NCBI GenBank assembly: GCA_902596925.1
Contig: CACJVT010000002.1
Location: 1 to 64,000, forward strand
DNA: 64,000 nt
Source: an uncultured Pelagibacteraceae bacterium
GTDB taxonomy: Bacteria > Pseudomonadota > Alphaproteobacteria > Pelagibacterales > Pelagibacteraceae
Reading direction: 5' to 3'
The translations under genes and the position numbers were made by a program. The number at the start of each line of letters is the position of its first letter. Position 1 is the stretch's first letter. Shown here piece by piece: positions 36,601 through 46,413 of the stretch. Under the pieces are notes generated by a model. The model ran no database searches and was not told the origin of the DNA. It saw nothing but the letters and a program-made list of their open reading frames with translations.

Positions 36601-36629
36601 CTTTTATTGTAAAATATTATATTTATCAA
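36601..36629 (-). promoter_or_regulatory. Candidate promoter for tRNA-Glu
   Basis: On the minus strand TTGATA (36629-36624) and TAAAAG (36606-36601) are 17 bp apart. Initiation would be at about 36594, four bases before the tRNA. The -35 box overlaps the last codons of glpX. The -10 match is weak. Confidence 0.4.
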
Positions 36630-37576
36630 GTTTTTATAATGTCTTCTCTTGTAAAAATTTTACATGTATTTGAGCCTTTATGTGTGACCAGAGTTTGAGT
36701 GATATATTTATTATCTTTAAAATTTATACCCCTAACTAAATCACCTGATGTGATACCTGTCGCACAGAAAATTGAGTCGCCTTTTACAATTTCTTTTAAA
36801 TCATATTTTTTGTTTAAATTTTTAATACCCATTAATTTAGCTCTTTTTATATCTTTCTCATTATCAAAAATAAATCTCCCCTGAAATTTGCAGTTATATG
36901 CATCAATAGCAGAGGCAGCCAAGACTCCTTCGGGTCCTCCCCCTACCCCTAAAAAAATGTCTACATTATATTTATCATCAGTTACCATTAATGCTCCCGA
37001 TACATCACCATCAGAAATTAGTTTCATATTTACATTCATTTTTTTTAATTGATCAATAATTTTTTTATGCCTAGGTCGGTCTAATAGACAAGCGGTAATT
37101 TTTGTTAAATCTTTGTTTAAAGAATCAGCTATATTTTTAATATTTTTTTCAACTGAAAAGTCTAAATCAGTTGCCTCAAAAGGAATTTTGTTTGAAACTG
37201 CAATTTTATCCATATAAGTTTCTGGAGCGTTAAAAAGATTTCCTTTTTCTGCAATAGATATTACTGATAATGCTCCAGGGAGATTCTTTGCAACAAAATT
37301 TGTTCCCTCTACTGGATCAACTGCTATATCGAGATTTAAATTTCCACCTAAACCTAATTTTTCACCTATATATAACATAGGAGCTTTATCTAGTTCACCC
37401 TCACCTATAACAACTTCTCCATTGATAGAAAGTTTATTAAGTTCATTTCTCATTGTGTCCGTTGCAGCTTTGTCAGCGTTTTTCTTTTGATTTTTTCCAA
37501 TAAAATCATAACAAGAAATAGCTGCTTTTGAGGTTACTGTTATTATATTTTTTATTAAATCTTTATTTAAAGCCAC
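36626..37576 (-). CDS. glpX: Fructose-1,6-bisphosphatase class II
   Basis: Gluconeogenic phosphatase (Mn/Mg dependent). The 316-residue protein has the GlpX motifs GEVVIGEGELDKAPML, the metal-binding DIAVDPVEGTN, SDGDVSGAL and GVGGGPEGVLAASA. Its start overlaps the stop of the SbmA-like gene by one base. In many alphaproteobacteria glpX follows hom directly; here they are about 7 kb apart and on opposite strands. Confidence 0.95.
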   Translation of the reverse strand: MALNKDLIKNIITVTSKAAISCYDFIGKNQKKNADKAATDTMRNELNKLSINGEVVIGEGELDKAPMLYIGEKLGLGGNLNLDIAVDPVEGTNFVAKNLPGALSVISIAEKGNLFNAPETYMDKIAVSNKIPFEATDLDFSVEKNIKNIADSLNKDLTKITACLLDRPRHKKIIDQLKKMNVNMKLISDGDVSGALMVTDDKYNVDIFLGVGGGPEGVLAASAIDAYNCKFQGRFIFDNEKDIKRAKLMGIKNLNKKYDLKEIVKGDSIFCATGITSGDLVRGINFKDNKYITQTLVTHKGSNTCKIFTREDIIKT

Positions 37577-38574
37577 TAAATTTTTTCTTTAGATATATTT
37601 TCTGTATTCAATTTTAATTTATTCTCAAATTCATTTAGTCTTTTCCAAACTGAAATGAGTTCAACAATTATCGGCCAGCTTCTTACTAAATATTGAAGTG
37701 AAGTCTCTACTCTACCAAAAGCTCTAATAATTTGTTGAACAAAACCTAGGGTAATAGCGCCTGTTACAATTGTTGGTGCTAATGCAAGATAAGGAACGAT
37801 TACCATGCCTTGCAAATAACTCCATTTAACAGCATTGAAATAAAGATAATGAAAATACATTTTATAATGAATTTTTCTAACACCACCGTATAAACTATCA
37901 ATTCTCATAGGTTGTGCATTTTCTTTAAAGTCTTCACCTAAGACCAATTCTTTTCTGTACGCGGCCTCCTCTTTTTGAATATCATACTCAATACCAGGTA
38001 ATTTAATCCCTACGGCAGCGAGTATAAAAGTACCACCTAAAGCAGAGATTATAGCCACCCAAACTAAAGCATGATTAACCTCACCTATCCATGGCAGTAC
38101 AGTAATACTTTTAGACAATCCCCACAAAATTGGAGTAAATGCAATTAATGTCATTACACTTCTTAAAAGTTCTGCACCTAAGCCCTCCATTATTCTAGCA
38201 AACTTAAGAGTATCTTCTTGAACTCTTTGCGATGCTCCTTCTATCGATGAAGCAAAATTCCATTTATCATGATAAAAATCTGCCATGGCTGTTCGCCACC
38301 TAAAAGTCCAATGACTGGTAAAATAATCACTAAATATAACAACTAAGATATAAACAGCTGCAATTTTTGCGAATGTAAAAAGATAAGCAATAAATTCTTT
38401 CTCGGTTACTGCGCCTGGTTCTGCCAATGCTTTTTGCAGAGTATCATAAAACTCACCAAACCATTCATTAATTCTAACATCCAATTGAACCTGATACCAG
38501 GTAGCAGCTAGAATTAGTATTGTTCCTCCAATACTCCATAAATGCCATCTTTTATCTGTAAAAAATTTAAACAT
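37576..38574 (-). CDS. SbmA/BacA-like peptide transporter
   Basis: A 332-residue membrane protein with about six to seven helices arranged like an ABC-transporter membrane domain but without an ATPase. Characteristic SbmA/BacA stretches are WRTAMADFYHDKW, the ASQRVQEDTLKFARIME segment and QIIRAFGRVETSLQYLVRSWP. Known members are proton-driven importers of proline-rich peptides, bleomycin or cobalamin. At 332 residues it is shorter than E. coli SbmA (about 406). It overlaps glpX by one base and follows the Complex I subunit gene, with no obvious functional partner. Confidence 0.85.
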   Translation of the reverse strand: MFKFFTDKRWHLWSIGGTILILAATWYQVQLDVRINEWFGEFYDTLQKALAEPGAVTEKEFIAYLFTFAKIAAVYILVVIFSDYFTSHWTFRWRTAMADFYHDKWNFASSIEGASQRVQEDTLKFARIMEGLGAELLRSVMTLIAFTPILWGLSKSITVLPWIGEVNHALVWVAIISALGGTFILAAVGIKLPGIEYDIQKEEAAYRKELVLGEDFKENAQPMRIDSLYGGVRKIHYKMYFHYLYFNAVKWSYLQGMVIVPYLALAPTIVTGAITLGFVQQIIRAFGRVETSLQYLVRSWPIIVELISVWKRLNEFENKLKLNTENISKEKI

Positions 38575-38578
38575 AAAT

Positions 38579-38860
38579 TTAGTTTAAAAAATTATCTGCA
38601 TAAGATTTTTTAACTATTTTTCTTTGTTTTGGTTCTATCACTTCAAAATCAATTTTGTTTTTTTTTGCGTAAGTAACCGCTAGTTCTTTGGTGGTAAATT
38701 CTAATTTTAATTCAGTATAAGTGTCAGACGAACTTTCCCATCCCATTAACGGATTTCTTGTTGGATCTTTAGTTTTAAATTCTAAAATCCATTTGTCAAT
38801 TTTGCCTAAACCGGACTGCATGGCTGTTTTATTAGGTTTATAAATTTTTGCTTTTTTCAT
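38579..38860 (-). CDS. NDUFS4-like accessory subunit of NADH dehydrogenase (Complex I)
   Basis: A 93-residue protein of the ETC_C1_NDUFS4 family, an accessory subunit shared by alphaproteobacteria and mitochondria. The family stretches are RNPLMGWESSSDTYTELKLEF and ATKELAVTYAKKNKIDFEV-like sequence (here FTTKELAVTYAKKN). It lies apart from the nuo operon, directly downstream of tRNA-Pro on the same strand and seven bases from its CCA end. Confidence 0.9.
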   Translation of the reverse strand: MKKAKIYKPNKTAMQSGLGKIDKWILEFKTKDPTRNPLMGWESSSDTYTELKLEFTTKELAVTYAKKNKIDFEVIEPKQRKIVKKSYADNFLN

Positions 38861-38866
38861 AATTGC

Positions 38867-38943
<77 letters not shown>

Positions 38944-39036
38944 AATGAAGTACTAATACAGTAGTTATTTATTTTTTCAATGTATAAAGATGTGTAAAAC
39001 AAGGGATTTTTAATCAGAATCTGTTATATAAACCTT

Positions 39037-39489
39037 ATGATAATTGTATGTCCATCGTGTGGAAAAAATTTCGACGTAGATGAAAACTTGATTCCAGATA
39101 AAGGTAGATTATTAAAATGTGGCTCTTGTAATCAAACATGGTTCTTTAACAAAAATGACAATGTGGAAGTTAAGCCATTAACAAATGAAGTTGTTGCAGA
39201 AGAAAAACCTAATAATAAAGAAAAGAAAATTAGAAAACCTGTATCAAATTTTTCAACTAATATCAAAAAAGGATCGGAATTAGTAAAATATCAACCAAAA
39301 TATAATTTTACCCTTGGAAAATTTTTAAGTTATATAATTGTCTCTATAATAACTTTTATTGCAATCATAATTGTATTAGACACCTTTAAAGATCCATTAA
39401 GTAATGTTTTCCCTAATTTAGAACTTGTATTATATAACTTATTTGAAACCTTGAGAGATTTAATACTTTTTGCTAAAGATCTAAATTAG
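39037..39489 (+). CDS. Zinc-ribbon (MJ0042-type) single-pass membrane protein
   Basis: A 150-residue protein beginning with a zinc ribbon of the MJ0042 type (CPSCGKNFDVDENLIPDKGR, then KCGSCNQTWF). A charged, variable linker follows, then one membrane helix at about residues 88-112. Proteins with this layout are widespread in alphaproteobacteria and of unknown function. The stop is followed at once by the nhaA ATG (39490), so the two are likely cotranscribed. Confidence 0.88.
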   Translation: MIIVCPSCGKNFDVDENLIPDKGRLLKCGSCNQTWFFNKNDNVEVKPLTNEVVAEEKPNNKEKKIRKPVSNFSTNIKKGSELVKYQPKYNFTLGKFLSYIIVSIITFIAIIIVLDTFKDPLSNVFPNLELVLYNLFETLRDLILFAKDLN

Positions 39490-40662
39490 ATGATAAATTA
39501 TTTATCCAAACCCTTTATTTGGTTTTTTAAACTTGAAGCTGCTAGTGGTTTAGTTTTATTATTTGCAGCAATAATTGCATTAATAATAAGTAATTCAGGT
39601 TTATCAGAATTATATTTTTCAACTTTAAATCAATATTTATTTATTGGTATAAATGATTTTGGATTAAAATTATCAGTTCTTCATTGGATTAATGACGCTT
39701 TAATGGCAATATTCTTTTTTTTTGTCACTCTTGAGATAAAAAGAGAATTTTTACAAGGTGAACTTTCTAATATAAAACAAGCCCTACTTCCAATAATTGC
39801 AGCAGTTGGCGGAATGTTAGTACCTGCACTATTTTATGTATTTATCAATTTTGGAGATAGCGAAACTATGAATGGATGGGCAATACCCTCTGCTACAGAT
39901 ATCGCTTTTTCACTTGGAGTATTATCTTTATTAGGTAAAAGAGTGCCTTTATCATTAAAAGTTTTTTTAACAGCTTTAGCAATTATTGATGATTTGGGTG
40001 CTATAGTAATTATAGCACTATTTTATTCAGGAGACTTGAGTATTAAATATTTAAGTCTTATGTTGTTAGCATTTTTATTATTGCTAGTAATAAATAAATT
40101 TAATATTAAAAAATTCTTACCTTATCTAATAATTGGTATTTTCCTTTGGGATTTTACTCATAATTCAGGAATACATGCAACAATTGCAGGTGTTTTGTTA
40201 GCAATGACAATACCTCATCGAAAAAAAGAAAAAGATTTTTCTTTATTAATTAAAATTGAACATGCAATAAGTCCTTATGTTGCTTTTGGTATCATGCCCT
40301 TATTTGCATTTGCTAATGCAGGTGTTTCATTAGAAGGTTTATCTCTTGGTTCTTTGCTAGATAAAGTACCATTAGGAATAGTCTTGGGGTTATTTTTAGG
40401 TAAACAATTAGGTGTATTTGTTTTTTCATATGTAGCAATAAAAACAAAAATTGCTCAAATGCCAAATAATACAAGTTGGTATAATTTTTATGGTGTAGGA
40501 GTGTTAACTGGTATTGGTTTCACAATGAGTCTTTTTGTAGGAAATTTAGCTTTTGTTGACAATATGCAATATATGGATGGTGTTAAAATTGGAGTATTAA
40601 CTGGGTCATTATTATCAACTTTATTTGGCTACTTTTTGATATTACTCACCCCAAATAAGTAA
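39490..40662 (+). CDS. nhaA: Na+/H+ antiporter NhaA
   Basis: Exports Na+ in exchange for protons. The 390-residue, about 12-helix protein has FFFVTLEIKREFLQGELS, the ion-binding aspartates in ALAIIDDLGAIVIIALFYS, and the IPSATDIAFSLGVL and GIGFTMSLFVG motifs. Sodium-linked transport is expected in a marine cell. It abuts the zinc-ribbon gene and is followed 10 bp later by the glutathione peroxidase gene. Confidence 0.96.
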   Translation: MINYLSKPFIWFFKLEAASGLVLLFAAIIALIISNSGLSELYFSTLNQYLFIGINDFGLKLSVLHWINDALMAIFFFFVTLEIKREFLQGELSNIKQALLPIIAAVGGMLVPALFYVFINFGDSETMNGWAIPSATDIAFSLGVLSLLGKRVPLSLKVFLTALAIIDDLGAIVIIALFYSGDLSIKYLSLMLLAFLLLLVINKFNIKKFLPYLIIGIFLWDFTHNSGIHATIAGVLLAMTIPHRKKEKDFSLLIKIEHAISPYVAFGIMPLFAFANAGVSLEGLSLGSLLDKVPLGIVLGLFLGKQLGVFVFSYVAIKTKIAQMPNNTSWYNFYGVGVLTGIGFTMSLFVGNLAFVDNMQYMDGVKIGVLTGSLLSTLFGYFLILLTPNK

Positions 40663-40671
40663 TTTATAATA

Positions 40672-41217
40672 ATGAAAAAAATTACAATCATAGGATTAAC
40701 TATAATCATGTTTTTTTTTAAAAATTCAGCAACTGCAAATTATGACAAGATTTTTTTTGACTTTAAGGTAGATAGTATCTCGGGAGAAATTATTGATTTG
40801 AATGACTATAAAAATAAAGTTGTTTTGATTGTAAATACTGCCAGTTATTGTGGTTTTACAAAACAATATGCTGAGTTACAATCACTTTGGGAGAAATACA
40901 AATCCAAGGGTTTAATTGTTTTAGGTATTCCGTCTAATTCTTTTAACCAAGAAAAAAATTCAAATTCCGAAATAAAAGAATTTTGTGAAGTAAATTTTGA
41001 TATAGATTTTCCATTAACATCAATTACCGATGTAAAAGGTGAAAATGCTCATGAGATATATCAGTGGGCAAAAGAAAATTATGGAAAATCAGCAGTTCCA
41101 AAGTGGAATTTTTATAAAATTCTAATCAATCGACAAGGAAAAATTGAAGACACTTTTTCATCCTTAACAAATCCAATGTCTAAGAAAATAACAAATATAA
41201 TTGAAAAAATCTTATAA
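40672..41217 (+). CDS. Glutathione peroxidase family protein, probably exported
   Basis: Thiol peroxidase of the GPx family. A hydrophobic N-terminus with FFFKNSATA suggests a signal peptide cleaved near residue 22. The catalytic set is Cys60 (TASYCGFT), Gln93 (SFNQE) and Trp145 (PKWNFYKI), the cysteine rather than selenocysteine form, usually thioredoxin-dependent. No SECIS or in-frame TGA is involved. The last six bases overlap the convergent metallo-hydrolase gene. Confidence 0.92.
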   Translation: MKKITIIGLTIIMFFFKNSATANYDKIFFDFKVDSISGEIIDLNDYKNKVVLIVNTASYCGFTKQYAELQSLWEKYKSKGLIVLGIPSNSFNQEKNSNSEIKEFCEVNFDIDFPLTSITDVKGENAHEIYQWAKENYGKSAVPKWNFYKILINRQGKIEDTFSSLTNPMSKKITNIIEKIL

Positions 41218-41982
41218 GTTAATTGTTAATCCATCATGAGCAGGAATAACATTCTTTGGTAAAACCTTTTTAAGCTTATTATAATCTAGAACAGGAGATA
41301 AGTTCGTCAAGATTGCTTTCTTGGGTTTAAATTTTTTTATTATAGATAAAGATGCTTCTAAATTGAAATGAGATGGATGTGGCTTGTACCATAAACAATC
41401 AATTATCAAGTATTTAAGACTTTTAAAATATTTGTAATCTTTGTTATAAATTTTACTTACATCACTTATATAGGCAATTTTTTTGTCTATAATAAAACAA
41501 TTAGATTTGACTTTTCCATGATCAACTTTGATTGATCTTATCTTCATGATCTTATTATTATTTCTAACTGATAAATTATTTTTTAGTTTATGTAATTTTA
41601 AAGTAGCTGGATACTCTCTTGAGTAACTTTTGAAAATATATGAAAAAGTCTTTTTTAAATAATCAGAGGTATCTTTATCAGCATATACATTTAATTGTTT
41701 TTTTGTATTAATATAAAATGTTCTTAAATCATTAATACCGTGTGTTTGATCACCATGCATATGTGAATATAAAACTTTGTCTATTCTTTTTATCTTATGT
41801 CTTAATAATTGATGTCTTAAATCTGGTGATGTATCAATAAGAATATTTTCGTTTGAGGTCTTTATAAAACTGGAGCACCTTGTTCGATAATTTTTTATAT
41901 TTTTAGGATCACAATTTCCAAAGAAACCATCCGGTCTTGGCACACCCATTGAACTACCACATCCTAGTATGATAAATTTCAT
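41212..41982 (-). CDS. MBL-fold metallo-hydrolase, PhnP-like
   Basis: A 256-residue metallo-beta-lactamase-fold protein with GCGSSMGVPRPDGFFGNC at the N-terminus and the metal motif HMHGDQTHGINDLR, plus a late Asp/His set (HPSHFNLEAS, PAHDGL). This subgroup is PhnP-like (cyclic phosphodiesterase), but here it lies last in the holB-metG-tatD-MBL series common in alphaproteobacteria, where its role is unknown. Six bases separate it from tatD. Confidence 0.87.
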   Translation of the reverse strand: MKFIILGCGSSMGVPRPDGFFGNCDPKNIKNYRTRCSSFIKTSNENILIDTSPDLRHQLLRHKIKRIDKVLYSHMHGDQTHGINDLRTFYINTKKQLNVYADKDTSDYLKKTFSYIFKSYSREYPATLKLHKLKNNLSVRNNNKIMKIRSIKVDHGKVKSNCFIIDKKIAYISDVSKIYNKDYKYFKSLKYLIIDCLWYKPHPSHFNLEASLSIIKKFKPKKAILTNLSPVLDYNKLKKVLPKNVIPAHDGLTINL

Positions 41983-41988
41983 AATGTT

Positions 41989-42750
41989 TTAATTAAAGAA
42001 TAATCTATTAAAGTTGTTTGAAGTGAAATCTATAAGATCTGATTTGGATACATCTTTAATTTGTGCTAATTTTTCTGCTGTAAAATCAATAAAGGATGGT
42101 TCGTTTTTTTTTCCTCTATTTGGAACTGGTGCCAAATATGGACTATCTGTCTCTATTAAAATTTTATCTAATGGTAAAGATCTAAAGGTTTCTTGAAGAT
42201 CAACTGAATTTTTAAAAGTAATAATTCCACTAGCAGAAAAATAAGAATTCAATGTAAGAAGTTTTTCTGAAAATTTTTTTGATCCAGTGAAACAATGCAT
42301 TAAAATTTTTGGGTCTTGTTCTTTATACTCATTAAGTATTTTAAAAGTATCATCTTCAGCATTTCTCGAATGTACAATAATAGGAACGTCACACTCTATT
42401 GCTGCTTCAATATGTGTTTTAAAACTAGTTATTTGTTTCTCTTTATCACTGTTATTATAATAATAATCTAATCCCGTTTCTCCTATTCCAATTATTTTAG
42501 GGTTTTCTTTTAGACTTTTAACTATTTCATTCTTAGTTATTGTATTAGTGTCGCTTTCATGTGGATGTATGCCTACTGTTCCATATATGATCTCATCTTT
42601 ATTGACTATATCTTTAATTCTAGAAAAACTCTCAAAAGATGTAGATATAGTTAATAGCTTTTTAATACCAACATCTTTGGATCTTTTAAGCACATTTGAA
42701 AGATCACTAAGTAGTGGTTCATGATCTAAATGGCAATGTGAGTCAATCAT
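41989..42750 (-). CDS. tatD: TatD-family metal-dependent DNase
   Basis: A 253-residue TIM-barrel hydrolase with the metal ligands in IDSHCHLDHEPLL (HxH), GETGLDYYYN (Glu), VHSRNAEDDT and HCFTGS, and the catalytic ETDSPYLAPVPNRGK near the C-terminus. The family acts as 3'-5' nuclease. It overlaps metG by eight bases and is presumably cotranscribed with it. Confidence 0.93.
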   Translation of the reverse strand: MIDSHCHLDHEPLLSDLSNVLKRSKDVGIKKLLTISTSFESFSRIKDIVNKDEIIYGTVGIHPHESDTNTITKNEIVKSLKENPKIIGIGETGLDYYYNNSDKEKQITSFKTHIEAAIECDVPIIVHSRNAEDDTFKILNEYKEQDPKILMHCFTGSKKFSEKLLTLNSYFSASGIITFKNSVDLQETFRSLPLDKILIETDSPYLAPVPNRGKKNEPSFIDFTAEKLAQIKDVSKSDLIDFTSNNFNRLFFN

Positions 42751-44284
42751 TTTCTTTCTCTATTTTTTTAATTAATATATCTATCTTATTTATCATATTA
42801 CCTTTAATAATAAATTCATTATTAGAAATAGTTTCTAATTTGATATCTTTTTCTGATAAATTAAAAATTTTTAACGCTTTCAATGATGTTTCGGGAATAA
42901 TTGGATAAAGTAAAAAGCTAATTTTCCTGACTATTTCTAACGTTGTATAAACTATAGTATTTAACCTAATTAAATTATCCTTTTTTTTCCATGGCTCTTG
43001 ATCGTTAAAGTATTTGTTTGCGTCAAACAGAGAATTAACAATGAAATCTATATAAAAATTTATATTTTGTTCATTTATTTTAGACCTAATAGTATCTAAA
43101 TTTTCTTGAAATTTATTTAATATATTTAAATCATCTGGTTGAAAATCAATTTTTGCAGGAATTTTTCCATTACAATTTTTCATCGCAAAAGCAGTAACTC
43201 TTTGACATAAATTACCATAATTATTTGCTAAATCGCTATTTATACAATCTTCAAGTCTTTCTTGAGAAATATTACCATCGTTTCCGAATGAAACTTCCTT
43301 AACCAAATAATATCTCAAAGGGTCTAAACCGTATTCCTCAATAATTTTTAATGGATCTAAAATGTTTCCCTTAGATTTTGACATTTTTTCTTCACCAGAT
43401 AATATCCAACCATGACCATAAACTTTTTTTGGTAATTCAATTTTAGCAGCTAAAAGAAAAGCAGGCCAATAAACTGCATGAAATCTTAGGATATCTTTAC
43501 CAATCAAATGGATAGATGCTGGCCAAAATTTTTTAAAAAGTTCATCATTTGTATCTGGATAATTTAAAGCACTTAAATAATTTGTTAATGCATCGAGCCA
43601 TACATAAATAATATGTTTATCGTTACTAGGAACTGGAATTCCCCATGTAAAAGTTTTACGACTTACAGAAAGATCTTTAAGACCACTTTTTACAAAACTT
43701 ATTACCTCGTTTTTTCTAGACTCAGGCAATATAAAATCTGGATTATTTTCATAAAATTCTAATAAGGGTTTTTGCCATTTAGAAAGTCGAAAAAAGTAAG
43801 ATTCTTCCTCTATCCATTCAACGCTAGATTTTGAGGATTTTGCAATTTTTTTTCCGTCAATTTCCTCTATTTCATCCTCATTGTAAAAAGCTTCATCTGA
43901 AACTGAATACCATCCAGAATAATTTGATAAATAAATATCATCATTTTTTTCAAGAAGAGACCATAGATGCTGAACTGTTTTTTTATGTCTATCTTCAGTA
44001 GTTCTTATAAAATCTGTATTAGATAAATTTAATGTTTTTGAGAGATCTTTAAATGTTTGACTAATTTGATCACAAAATTCCTTAGGCTGTTTCCCCGCTT
44101 TTTCAGCTGATCTTTGTATCTTTAAACCATGCTCATCGGTACCAGTTAAAAAGTGAACATTATGATCATCAATTGATTTAAACCGTGCAAAAAAGTCAGC
44201 AATAATACTAGAATATGCATGCCCCATATGAGGTCTTCCTGAAGGGTAATATATTGGAGTAGTAATATAAAAATTTTTATCCAT
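42743..44284 (-). CDS. metG: Methionyl-tRNA synthetase (zinc-free class)
   Basis: Charges tRNA-Met. The 513-residue protein has the class I motifs YYPSGRPHMGHAY (HIGH equivalent HMGH) and KMSKSKGN. The connective peptide has GWYSVSDEAFYNEDE and no CxxC knuckles, so this is the zinc-lacking MetG2 form. The C-terminal EMAP/Trbp111-like dimer domain is absent. Overlaps with tatD and holB are eight bases each, indicating one tight operon. Confidence 0.96.
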   Translation of the reverse strand: MDKNFYITTPIYYPSGRPHMGHAYSSIIADFFARFKSIDDHNVHFLTGTDEHGLKIQRSAEKAGKQPKEFCDQISQTFKDLSKTLNLSNTDFIRTTEDRHKKTVQHLWSLLEKNDDIYLSNYSGWYSVSDEAFYNEDEIEEIDGKKIAKSSKSSVEWIEEESYFFRLSKWQKPLLEFYENNPDFILPESRKNEVISFVKSGLKDLSVSRKTFTWGIPVPSNDKHIIYVWLDALTNYLSALNYPDTNDELFKKFWPASIHLIGKDILRFHAVYWPAFLLAAKIELPKKVYGHGWILSGEEKMSKSKGNILDPLKIIEEYGLDPLRYYLVKEVSFGNDGNISQERLEDCINSDLANNYGNLCQRVTAFAMKNCNGKIPAKIDFQPDDLNILNKFQENLDTIRSKINEQNINFYIDFIVNSLFDANKYFNDQEPWKKKDNLIRLNTIVYTTLEIVRKISFLLYPIIPETSLKALKIFNLSEKDIKLETISNNEFIIKGNMINKIDILIKKIEKEND

Positions 44285-45206
44285 TTAAAATTTTATATTC
44301 AAATTCCATAAATAAGGAATCCTCATCTAAATTAAATTTTTTAGTGTCGTTTATTCTCTTTAAAAAATAATCATAATATTCAAAAGTTCTTGATTTTGCC
44401 AATTTTACTTTTTTTCGAAAATAAAACTCTAAATAGTCAAATATCGTATGTTTAATTAAGGTATTTTTTTTATACAAATTTTCTTTAATAACAAGTTTTA
44501 GAAAACTTTTTAAATCATAATCTTTAAGATCATGTTTTTGTATTTTAAAAAATTCAATCAAATGATATATTTGTCCTGGGGTTAAATAGTAATTTATCAA
44601 ATCTTTATTGATAAATTTCATGATATCATCGTTTAAAATCTTATTAACAACTGAGATCGAAGTTTTGTGATCTAAAGATATTTTAAAATTAATACACCTA
44701 GATTTCAAAGTTGGTAAAATAAATCTGTTATTATTAATCAATATAAAATAAGTGTTTGATGGCGGTTCCTCCAGAACTTTTAAAAGAGCATTAATCGAGG
44801 AAATATTTAATGTTTCAATGTTATCCATAATTATAAATCTTTCCTTGTTATTGAAAGAAGATCTATTCAAGTTAGTAATTAATTCTCTAATTTGGTTAAT
44901 ATCAATATTTTTTTTTTCACTTAAAGTATCAACTAATAATAAGTTGGGATTTAAACCATTTATTGTAAGTTTATAAGATTTATTATCAGGATTAATCTTA
45001 TTTTTTTCAAAAATGTAGGGATGATCTTCGTTTATTGACAATATATAGTTAACTAAGTGAAATGCTAGCGTTGATTTACCCAAACCTTTGTCACCACTAA
45101 GTAAAATTTTTGTAGGTAATCTTTCTTTTTTATAAAGTTCTATAAATTCCAATAAGTAATTATCAAGTGAAAATAAACTAGTCTGATTTATTGGGCTTAA
45201 GTTCAT
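44277..45206 (-). CDS. holB: DNA polymerase III delta-prime subunit
   Basis: Clamp-loader subunit. A P-loop SGDKGLGKST (37-46) is followed by NALLKVLEEPPSNTYFILINN, the sensor/SRC-like region in which LKSRC remains. The zinc-knuckle cysteines of E. coli HolB are not present. Length 309 is normal. In other alphaproteobacteria it directly follows tmk. Here it follows plsX on the minus strand after four bases, and tmk is 23 kb away. Confidence 0.88.
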   Translation of the reverse strand: MNLSPINQTSLFSLDNYLLEFIELYKKERLPTKILLSGDKGLGKSTLAFHLVNYILSINEDHPYIFEKNKINPDNKSYKLTINGLNPNLLLVDTLSEKKNIDINQIRELITNLNRSSFNNKERFIIMDNIETLNISSINALLKVLEEPPSNTYFILINNNRFILPTLKSRCINFKISLDHKTSISVVNKILNDDIMKFINKDLINYYLTPGQIYHLIEFFKIQKHDLKDYDLKSFLKLVIKENLYKKNTLIKHTIFDYLEFYFRKKVKLAKSRTFEYYDYFLKRINDTKKFNLDEDSLFMEFEYKILNG

Positions 45207-45210
45207 TTTG

Positions 45211-46212
45211 TCAAATATTACGCTTTATTTTTTCTATTAAATTACCGTTAACAATTTTTTCACAAACATTTAATGAATTTGAAAAACCAATAAAATCTGT
45301 TCCACCATGACTTTTGACTACAGGTGAGTCCAAACCTAAAAAAATGGCACCATTATACAACCTAGGATCAAGACGTTTTTTAAATTTATTTAAATTGGAA
45401 TAATTCAAAAGAGAAGCAATTTTTCCTAAAATACTACTCGTCATTGATTTTTTCAGTTCTTTAACAATGAAATTAGCAGTTCCTTCAGCTGTCTTTAATG
45501 CTATGTTTCCTGTAAAACCATCAGAAATTATTACATTTACATTACCGTTCATTATTTCATTTCCTTCTATATACCCAGAGAAATCAAAGTTCGATGATTT
45601 TTTTTCACTTAAAATTTTAAAAGTTTCTTTTATAGTTTCATTTCCTTTTAATTCCTCAGAACCAATATTTAATAAACCTATATTCGGTTTCTTGTTAGGA
45701 TATAACGAAGTATAAAGTGAGGCGCCCATTATTGAAAAATCAAATAAATTTTTAGGACTACATTCAATATTTGCTCCTAAATCCAAAACAACACTCATAC
45801 CAGTCTTATTAGGCCACAAAGCAGACAATGCTGGCTTATCGATATTTTCAATCATTTTCAAATTCAATTTTGCAATTACTAATAAAGCTCCTGTATTTCC
45901 TGCTGATATAATGATGTCAGCTTCTTTTTTTTTTACACTTTCTATAGCTAACCACATACTTGTATCTTTGCCTCTTTTTGCAGCTTCTAATGGGCTGTCT
46001 GTACTTTGCACGAAGTTATCAGTGTGTATTATTTCAAAATTATTTGGGTCAATCTTTTTATTTATTAATTTTCCAATTTCATCTTTATTTCCAAAAATTT
46101 TATAAAAAACTTTCTCATTTTTTTTGTGCTTATGAATAATACCATCAATAACTTTTTTTGGAGAGTCATCACCACCCATTGCATCAACTGCAATTTTTAC
46201 TAAATCTGACAT
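45211..46212 (-). CDS. plsX: Phosphate acyltransferase PlsX
   Basis: Makes acyl-phosphate from acyl-ACP for phospholipid synthesis. At 333 residues it has VKIAVDAMGGDDSPK at the N-terminus, the SAGNTGALL motif, VLDLGANIEC and ISDGFTGNIALKTAEG. It follows rpmF, the usual order. The next gene should be fabH then ihfA. Instead holB follows, and no fabH is present in the window. Confidence 0.95.
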   Translation of the reverse strand: MSDLVKIAVDAMGGDDSPKKVIDGIIHKHKKNEKVFYKIFGNKDEIGKLINKKIDPNNFEIIHTDNFVQSTDSPLEAAKRGKDTSMWLAIESVKKKEADIIISAGNTGALLVIAKLNLKMIENIDKPALSALWPNKTGMSVVLDLGANIECSPKNLFDFSIMGASLYTSLYPNKKPNIGLLNIGSEELKGNETIKETFKILSEKKSSNFDFSGYIEGNEIMNGNVNVIISDGFTGNIALKTAEGTANFIVKELKKSMTSSILGKIASLLNYSNLNKFKKRLDPRLYNGAIFLGLDSPVVKSHGGTDFIGFSNSLNVCEKIVNGNLIEKIKRNI

Positions 46213-46230
46213 TTTTAAATATTAAATGAT

Positions 46231-46413
46231 TTAATCTTTAGGGTCTATAACTTGACGACCTTTATACATACCAGTTTTTAAATCTAGATGATGAGATAAC
46301 CTGTATTCTCCAGATTTTTTGTCCTCTACAACATTTTTTGATGAAAATTTCATATTCTGAGCTCTTCTCATCCCTGTTCTAGACGGAGTTTGTTTTCGTT
46401 TTGGAACTGCCAT
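46231..46413 (-). CDS. rpmF: 50S ribosomal protein L32
   Basis: A 60-residue basic protein starting [20 protein letters not shown], the L32 signature, and ending with [13 protein letters not shown]. It has no cysteine pairs, so it is the zinc-free form usual in alphaproteobacteria. It sits 18 bp upstream of plsX. The DUF177 (YceD) gene that usually precedes it is missing: only two bases separate it from the cytochrome bc1 chaperone gene. Confidence 0.96.
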   Translation of the reverse strand: MAVPKRKQTPSRTGMRRAQNMKFSSKNVVEDKKSGEYRLSHHLDLKTGMYKGRQVIDPKD

